29,343 nucleotides of DNA from Bacillota bacterium (GTDB taxonomy: Bacteria; Bacillota; Clostridia; Lachnospirales; Lachnospiraceae): the NCBI GenBank assembly GCA_023415595.1, contig JAEZJW010000188.1, positions 1 through 29,343 on the forward strand. The letters run 5' to 3'. The notes below the pieces were generated by a model that made no database searches, was not told the DNA's origin, and worked only from the letters and a program-made list of their open reading frames with translations. The translations under genes and the position numbers were made by a program. This document shows, in pieces, positions 25,558-29,343 of the stretch. How positions within the stretch are numbered: position 1 is the first letter of the stretch; every line of letters begins with the position of its first letter.

Positions 25558-25798
25558 ATCGTGGTACCACCCAAATTTAAGCCTACTTAACATAGACTCC
25601 TCATCAGCGATAACGGATCTGCTCCGGCCTTTCTTTTATTCCGGGTGCATAATATTCTACCAGGAAATATCTTAAAGGCAACTCCGGTGCCGAACTTCGT
25701 GATAAATCTGAACCCTGGATGTGCTCTCAGCCGGTGGCACTTCCTCTCTGTCGGGAAAATATATCCTACTACATTCACCTTCATGGTTATTATCATTT
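25526..25798 (-). promoter_or_regulatory. T-box riboswitch leader of pheST (tRNA-Phe sensing)
   Basis: The T-box core GGGTGGTACCACG is at 25572-25560. Upstream, a stem III-like segment is seen near 25600-25617 (GTTATC-GCT-GATGA). A stem I apical region contains GGCTGAGAGC with GTGC/GCAC pairing (about 25711-25740). UUC triplets compatible with a Phe specifier occur in the 3' side of stem I (within CGAAGTTCGGC and GGGTTCAG); I cannot decide between them. The leader ends in the terminator at 25526-25557. Uncharged tRNA-Phe would favour the antiterminator and turn on pheST. Confidence 0.93.
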
Positions 25799-25804
25799 TC
25801 TCAT

Positions 25805-25833
25805 ATCTTATATGACTAATCCAATTATGTCAA
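25805..25833 (-). promoter_or_regulatory. Sigma-A promoter of pheST
   Basis: A perfect TTGACA (25833-25828) is followed after 17 bases by TAAGAT (25810-25805) on the minus strand, placing the transcript start near 25798, at the beginning of the T-box leader. The stretch from here to the LysM gene stop (25834-25944) shows nothing else I can support. Confidence 0.75.
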
Positions 25834-25944
25834 GATGTTCTTTTATTTAATTCATATTGAGAGATCTTACACCTGTGAACCATAATGTCCGATATAGATA
25901 GAATCCTGCCAATGTAATACATAAAGTATAGATGTGAAGGGTGT

Positions 25945-27249
25945 CTAACCGATATTGTCCGGTAATAATTTTATGATATCATTACCTGAGATAACAACGG
26001 TCCATATTTGTTGGTTAAACACCATGATATTCCATATTCCCATACCGTATAACCCATATTCCGAAATCAAATCCAGCAATGCCTCAATGCTTCTTGCATC
26101 AAGAGACCATACAATATGCTCCGTCGGAGTTCCGACACCACTTTGCGTATAATTATAAAAGGGTGTGGCTGAGCTTTCGTCTAGCTGAATGGTTGCATCA
26201 TAATCATTTGCTATGGCAATTGCGACATCAAGCGTAATTGAATTCGCGCCCTGATTTCCCTGTGGATAAGGAAGTGTCCAGTCATAAGCTATCGTAGGCT
26301 TTGCAACCATAATTTTATCCGGAGATACCATAGGTATCACATACTCCATAAGAGCTTGTATATTTTGAATCGAGCTGACCGGCTCCGGAGGGCCGTAATT
26401 TACCCCCCAAATAAAACGCAGAAAAACAATCTGATTGACCAGCCGGGCAATTGCCGCGTAATCAATCTTCTCAATTACTATTTCCCCGTCTTTATGTTCC
26501 GCCTGGAAATTAATCGTTACGAATACTAAGAAACCCTCTCTAGTTAAACGGTCATTAACTCTCTTAAGAAAGCCTTCATATAATGCCTGATTATCTGTAT
26601 TGATGAAGTAAAACACAAAGTTCGCCCCCAGATAACCCTTCTCTCTCATGATATTGATTAAATTATCCAGCTGTTTTTCCTGATATTCTACGTTAAGCAG
26701 CAGCTTGTAAGCCACATTTAAATCAGCTTCTCCCTGGGCCGACAGCGTGGTCAGCATAGCGAGCGGAATAGTTCCGAATTCCTTCGCGATACGGACGATC
26801 TCTGTGTCATCCGAGTATGTCGTAACTACTCCCTCGTCCGATGCCCGGTAATTCAGCACAGACAGGTAGGTCAGATAAGGTAAAGTTCTTCGAAGAATGT
26901 CTTCCCTGATAAAGGGGTAAGTATAGCCGATTGCAGCGATCTCCCGTTCGGCAGGATAGCTGATGACCAAGGTCTCACCGGGGATAATATACTCCCTGTC
27001 ATTCAGGAAGGAATTATTACGTAATAATTGCATTACAGTTACACCATATAAGGAAGCAATACCGGCGACTGTGTCTCCTTCCTGAACCGTATGTTCTTTA
27101 GAAGGACGGGCAATCACGATCGTTTGGCCTTGTACCAGGTCAAATGGATTTTTCAGTCCGTTATCCTGTATCAGCCTGTTCGCTGCTACTCCATATAAAG
27201 CGGCGATAGAATCAATGGTATCTCCGGGTTGTACGACATATATGTCCAT
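25945..27249 (-). CDS. LysM-GH18-fold protein (SleL/YaaH-like), probably non-catalytic
   Basis: A 434-aa protein with two LysM cell-wall-binding repeats (about 2-46, VVQPGDTIDSIAALYGV; and about 52-97, HTVQEGDTVAGIASLYGV). A GH18-type barrel (about 105-425) follows, laid out like spore cortex-lytic N-acetylglucosaminidases SleL/YaaH. It has no signal peptide, as usual for mother-cell proteins assembled on the spore. In active members the fourth strand carries the DxE catalytic pair (G-x-N-x-D-x-E). Here that strand reads GANFVFYFIN, so Val212 and Tyr214 occupy the Asp and Glu positions. It is therefore likely a binding or structural spore protein rather than a hydrolase. GGAG precedes the ATG. 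Confidence 0.85.
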   Translation of the reverse strand: MDIYVVQPGDTIDSIAALYGVAANRLIQDNGLKNPFDLVQGQTIVIARPSKEHTVQEGDTVAGIASLYGVTVMQLLRNNSFLNDREYIIPGETLVISYPAEREIAAIGYTYPFIREDILRRTLPYLTYLSVLNYRASDEGVVTTYSDDTEIVRIAKEFGTIPLAMLTTLSAQGEADLNVAYKLLLNVEYQEKQLDNLINIMREKGYLGANFVFYFINTDNQALYEGFLKRVNDRLTREGFLVFVTINFQAEHKDGEIVIEKIDYAAIARLVNQIVFLRFIWGVNYGPPEPVSSIQNIQALMEYVIPMVSPDKIMVAKPTIAYDWTLPYPQGNQGANSITLDVAIAIANDYDATIQLDESSATPFYNYTQSGVGTPTEHIVWSLDARSIEALLDLISEYGLYGMGIWNIMVFNQQIWTVVISGNDIIKLLPDNIG

Positions 27250-27287
27250 TATTTACTCCGTTCATTGCTTCTACATAGTATCTATGA

Positions 27288-27316
27288 TAGAATATGACAA
27301 TACTAATTCAATGGTG
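27288..27316 (-). promoter_or_regulatory. Candidate sporulation (sigma-K-like) promoter of the LysM gene
   Basis: CATATTCTA (27296-27288) fits the sigma-K -10 CATANNNTA, and CACC (27316-27313) fits the loose -35 MACM with a 16-base spacer. A sigma-A reading also exists in the same place (TTGAAT, 16 bases, TATCAT). Late mother-cell expression would suit a LysM spore protein, but the sequence does not settle which sigma factor acts. Confidence 0.35.
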
Positions 27317-27426
27317 TAAGGTATTTTGAAAGAACCAAAATCCCTAGGAAGAAACAAGCTACGCGAGTTTCTCAAGCCTACTGAGTATACTATGATCGCC
27401 CGAAAAGCGGTATTATAGGAGGCAAC

Positions 27427-28215
27427 ATGGACAGAAAAATGATATTTTTTGATGTGGATGGGACAATCCTAAGCCACAGAAGCTTTCATATATCAGAAAG
27501 TACCAGGAATGCGATAAAATCCGCCCAAAGGAACGGGCATCTGGCCTTTGTGAATACCGGACGGTCCCTGGCTGAGATTGAAGGAGAGATTACTGCGATT
27601 GGCTTTGATGGCTATATCTGTGGCTGCGGGACGTATATCTCTTATCAGAATAGCGTTTTACTCCATCGTACGATTGACTCTGTGCTGACCAGAAATATTA
27701 TCGCAGACTTTGATCAGTATCAGCTGGATGCAGTTTTGGAGGGTACCAAAGCCATATACTATGATGACGCCGTGAAAAATCCCTTCTTTGTAAAGGTTCG
27801 TAACAGCCAGCTTCATAACCATGGCTTTCGTGTCCTGACTTTTAAAGAGCCTGATATCGAGTGTGATAAATTCTGCGTTATTCCCAGAGAAGACGGCGAT
27901 CTGTCTGCCTTCTATGAAAAATATAAATCTACCTTTGAATTTATTGACCGGGGTTTTCATTTCTATGAAGTCGTCCCCCTCGGTTTCTCGAAGGCTACCG
28001 GGATCCGCTTCCTGGAGGAGCACCTTAAGATTTCTCACGATAATACTTATGCACTTGGGGATAGCTCCAATGACCTTCCCATGCTCAATTATGCCAGGTA
28101 TAGCATTGCCATGGGTAATTCAAGTGAAGAGGTCCTGAAGCAGGCTTCCTATATCACGGAGGATGTGGATCGGGATGGAGTAGAACAGGCTTTAAGGTAT
28201 TATCATATCATTTAA
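27427..28215 (+). CDS. HAD-superfamily hydrolase, Cof/IIB type
   Basis: A 262-aa Cof-type phosphatase. Motif I is FFDVDGTILSH with the nucleophile and acid Asp, and motif II is FVNTGRS. The C2-type cap occupies about residues 85-185, the motif III Lys is in GFSKATGIRFLEEH, and motif IV is LGDSSNDLPML. These enzymes dephosphorylate sugar phosphates, nucleotides or flavin intermediates; the substrate is not predictable. The ATG has a strong TAGGAGG ribosome binding site seven bases upstream. It is divergent from the LysM gene, with the 177-base gap between them. A weak TATACT upstream might be its -10 but no matching -35 was found. Confidence 0.92.
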   Translation: MDRKMIFFDVDGTILSHRSFHISESTRNAIKSAQRNGHLAFVNTGRSLAEIEGEITAIGFDGYICGCGTYISYQNSVLLHRTIDSVLTRNIIADFDQYQLDAVLEGTKAIYYDDAVKNPFFVKVRNSQLHNHGFRVLTFKEPDIECDKFCVIPREDGDLSAFYEKYKSTFEFIDRGFHFYEVVPLGFSKATGIRFLEEHLKISHDNTYALGDSSNDLPMLNYARYSIAMGNSSEEVLKQASYITEDVDRDGVEQALRYYHII

Positions 28216-28266
28216 TCAGGCCCGGTTCCTTCCTCTGTACGTTTTCGTTCTGCGGACACTTGTTTT

Positions 28267-28307
28267 TATCAGACATACTTGTATTTGTCTGTCTGATATG
28301 ATAGAAT
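28267..28307 (+). promoter_or_regulatory. Promoter with inverted-repeat operator candidate for the FAD-dehydrogenase gene
   Basis: TTGTAT (28279-28284) and TAGAAT (28302-28307) are exactly 17 bases apart. A perfect 9-bp inverted repeat (TATCAGACA at 28267-28275 and TGTCTGATA at 28290-28298) brackets the -35 and reaches the -10. A repressor bound there would block the promoter. The predicted transcript starts about 35 bases before the ATG. Confidence 0.45.
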
Positions 28308-28348
28308 TAGCGAGGTTGCGGGAGACAACACACGAAAGGAGCTTACGT

Positions 28349-29343
28349 ATGCAGAAATATGATGTGATAATTATAGGTGCTGGCCCCTCCGGTATCTTTT
28401 GTGCTTATGAGCTGATCAAAGAAAATAAGGATCTTAAGATCCTGATGGTGGAAAAAGGCAGACCGATTGAGAATCGGAACTGCCCGAAGAGAATCACCAA
28501 ACATTGTGTCGGCTGTAAACCCTGCTCCATCACTACGGGCTTCGCCGGAGCCGGAGCGTTTTCTGACGGAAAATTGTCCCTATCCCCGGATGTAGGAGGA
28601 AACCTCCCCGAAATCCTAGGTTATGATAAGGCTCGTGAACTGATTAAGGAATCCGATGACATCTATCTGAAGTTCGGTGCCGATACGAATGTATACGGTG
28701 TGGACAAGGAAGCAGAGATCCGTGAGATCAGAAGAAGAGCCATTAATGCAAATCTAAAGCTGATTGAATGTCCGATCCGCCATCTCGGCACGGAAGAAGG
28801 TTATAAAATATATACCAGACTTCAGGAGCATCTGCTTGCCTCCGGTGTGGAAATGATGTTCAACACCATGGTGCAGGATATCCTGATTGAGGACCAAAAG
28901 GCGAGGGGTATTACTACAACGAAGGGCGATACCTTCTATGCTGAGGAGATTGTAGCTGCAATTGGCCGGGAAGGCTCCGACTGGTTCAGCCAGATCTGCC
29001 ATGCCCATGGGATTGAGACCAAGGTCGGAACAGTGGATATCGGGGTCCGCGTTGAGGTCCGGGATGAGGTTATGGAATTCTTAAACAAGAATCTGTATGA
29101 AGCCAAACTGGTTTACTATACTCCCACCTTCGATGATAAGGTACGTACCTTCTGTACGAATCCTTCCGGAGAAGTGGCTACGGAATATTATGAAAATAAT
29201 CTGGCTGTCGTTAACGGACATGCCTATAAATCAAAGGAATATAAGACAAACAATACGAACTTTGCCATTCTGGTATCAAAGAACTTTACGAAGCCCTTCA
29301 AGACCCCGATCGAATATGGCAAGCATATCGCACAGCTGAGCAA
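28349..29343 (+). CDS. FAD-dependent dehydrogenase (COG2509-like), 3' end missing
   Basis: The first 331 codons of a flavoprotein; the gene continues past the right edge. The dinucleotide-binding fold is at the N-terminus (YDVIIIGAGPSGIFCAYEL), followed by the acidic end of strand 2 in MVEKGRP. A Cys-rich segment CPKRITKHCVGCKPC and GFAGAGAFSDGKLSL follow, typical of the uncharacterised COG2509 FAD-dependent dehydrogenases. A second nucleotide-binding element is seen at EEIVAAIGREGSDW, and DIGVRVEVRDEVM lies beyond. The reaction is not known for this family. The ATG at 28349 has an AAAGGAGC ribosome binding site. It has its own promoter and possible operator and is not coupled to the HAD gene 133 bases upstream. 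Confidence 0.88.
   Translation, partial: MQKYDVIIIGAGPSGIFCAYELIKENKDLKILMVEKGRPIENRNCPKRITKHCVGCKPCSITTGFAGAGAFSDGKLSLSPDVGGNLPEILGYDKARELIKESDDIYLKFGADTNVYGVDKEAEIREIRRRAINANLKLIECPIRHLGTEEGYKIYTRLQEHLLASGVEMMFNTMVQDILIEDQKARGITTTKGDTFYAEEIVAAIGREGSDWFSQICHAHGIETKVGTVDIGVRVEVRDEVMEFLNKNLYEAKLVYYTPTFDDKVRTFCTNPSGEVATEYYENNLAVVNGHAYKSKEYKTNNTNFAILVSKNFTKPFKTPIEYGKHIAQLS

Noticed and set aside
25430..25570. N-terminal extension of PheS into the leader
   Set aside because: The extra codons cover the T-box terminator and core, and the ATG at 25429 has its own strong ribosome binding site and gives the canonical N-terminus.
1..29343. tRNA or rRNA genes, CRISPR arrays, transposases
   Set aside because: I looked for tRNA-like cloverleaf ends, regularly spaced direct repeats and transposase motifs on both strands and saw none.

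Overview
The window looks like chromosomal DNA of an endospore-forming, low-to-mid GC Firmicute. The mix of genes suggests Clostridia, probably Lachnospiraceae (inference). The reasons are a spoIIIA sporulation operon, a T-box leader in front of pheST, strong AGGAGG-type ribosome binding sites, and the aroQ-pepP-efp / spoIIIA neighbourhood known from Bacillus subtilis. Almost everything is on the minus strand.

Layout. (1) 1-4372, minus: spoIIIAA-AB-AC-AD-AE-AF and the start of spoIIIAG, the mother-cell half of the feeding-tube complex, with a sigma-E-like promoter candidate upstream. (2) 4640-8032: aroE (plus), an EamA-family transporter (minus) and an AraC-type regulator with a C-terminal effector domain (minus). 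These three lie between efp and spoIIIA, which are near neighbours in Bacillus. (3) 8046-11437, minus: yqeG-aroK-aroQ-pepP-efp, a housekeeping cluster with two shikimate-pathway genes and a good promoter before yqeG. (4) 11438-11881: no protein gene, but a 184-nt rod-like inverted-repeat structure with a central bubble that resembles 6S RNA. (5) 11882-13092: mscL with a zinc-ribbon tail, and a GNAT acetyltransferase. (6) 13150-21699, minus: a cyclic beta-1,2-glucan synthase encoded as two proteins, a 2020-aa membrane protein and an 803-aa GH94 phosphorylase-like protein. (7) 21700-21987: a nested set of inverted repeats that includes the pheT terminator. (8) 21988-25833, minus: pheS-pheT behind a T-box riboswitch. 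(9) 25945-29343: a LysM/GH18-fold spore-type protein that lacks the catalytic DxE (minus), a Cof-type HAD phosphatase (plus), and the 5' part of an FAD-dependent dehydrogenase (plus).

How the parts work together. aroE, aroQ and aroK supply three steps of the route to chorismate and hence phenylalanine, and pheST charges tRNA-Phe under T-box control. spoIIIA and the LysM protein belong to sporulation. The two glucan genes together contain every domain of the usual single-chain synthase. They are joined by a 75-nt linker holding four in-frame stops, a 19-codon mini-ORF and a strong ribosome binding site, so the split looks real rather than a sequencing error.

The most unusual observations are the split glucan synthase with its possible translational relay, the 6S-like rod, a leftover second copy of the spoIIIAD 3' end that differs only at synonymous positions, the loss of catalytic residues in the LysM/GH18 protein, and the nested inverted repeat after pheT. 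No function could be called outright new from sequence alone.
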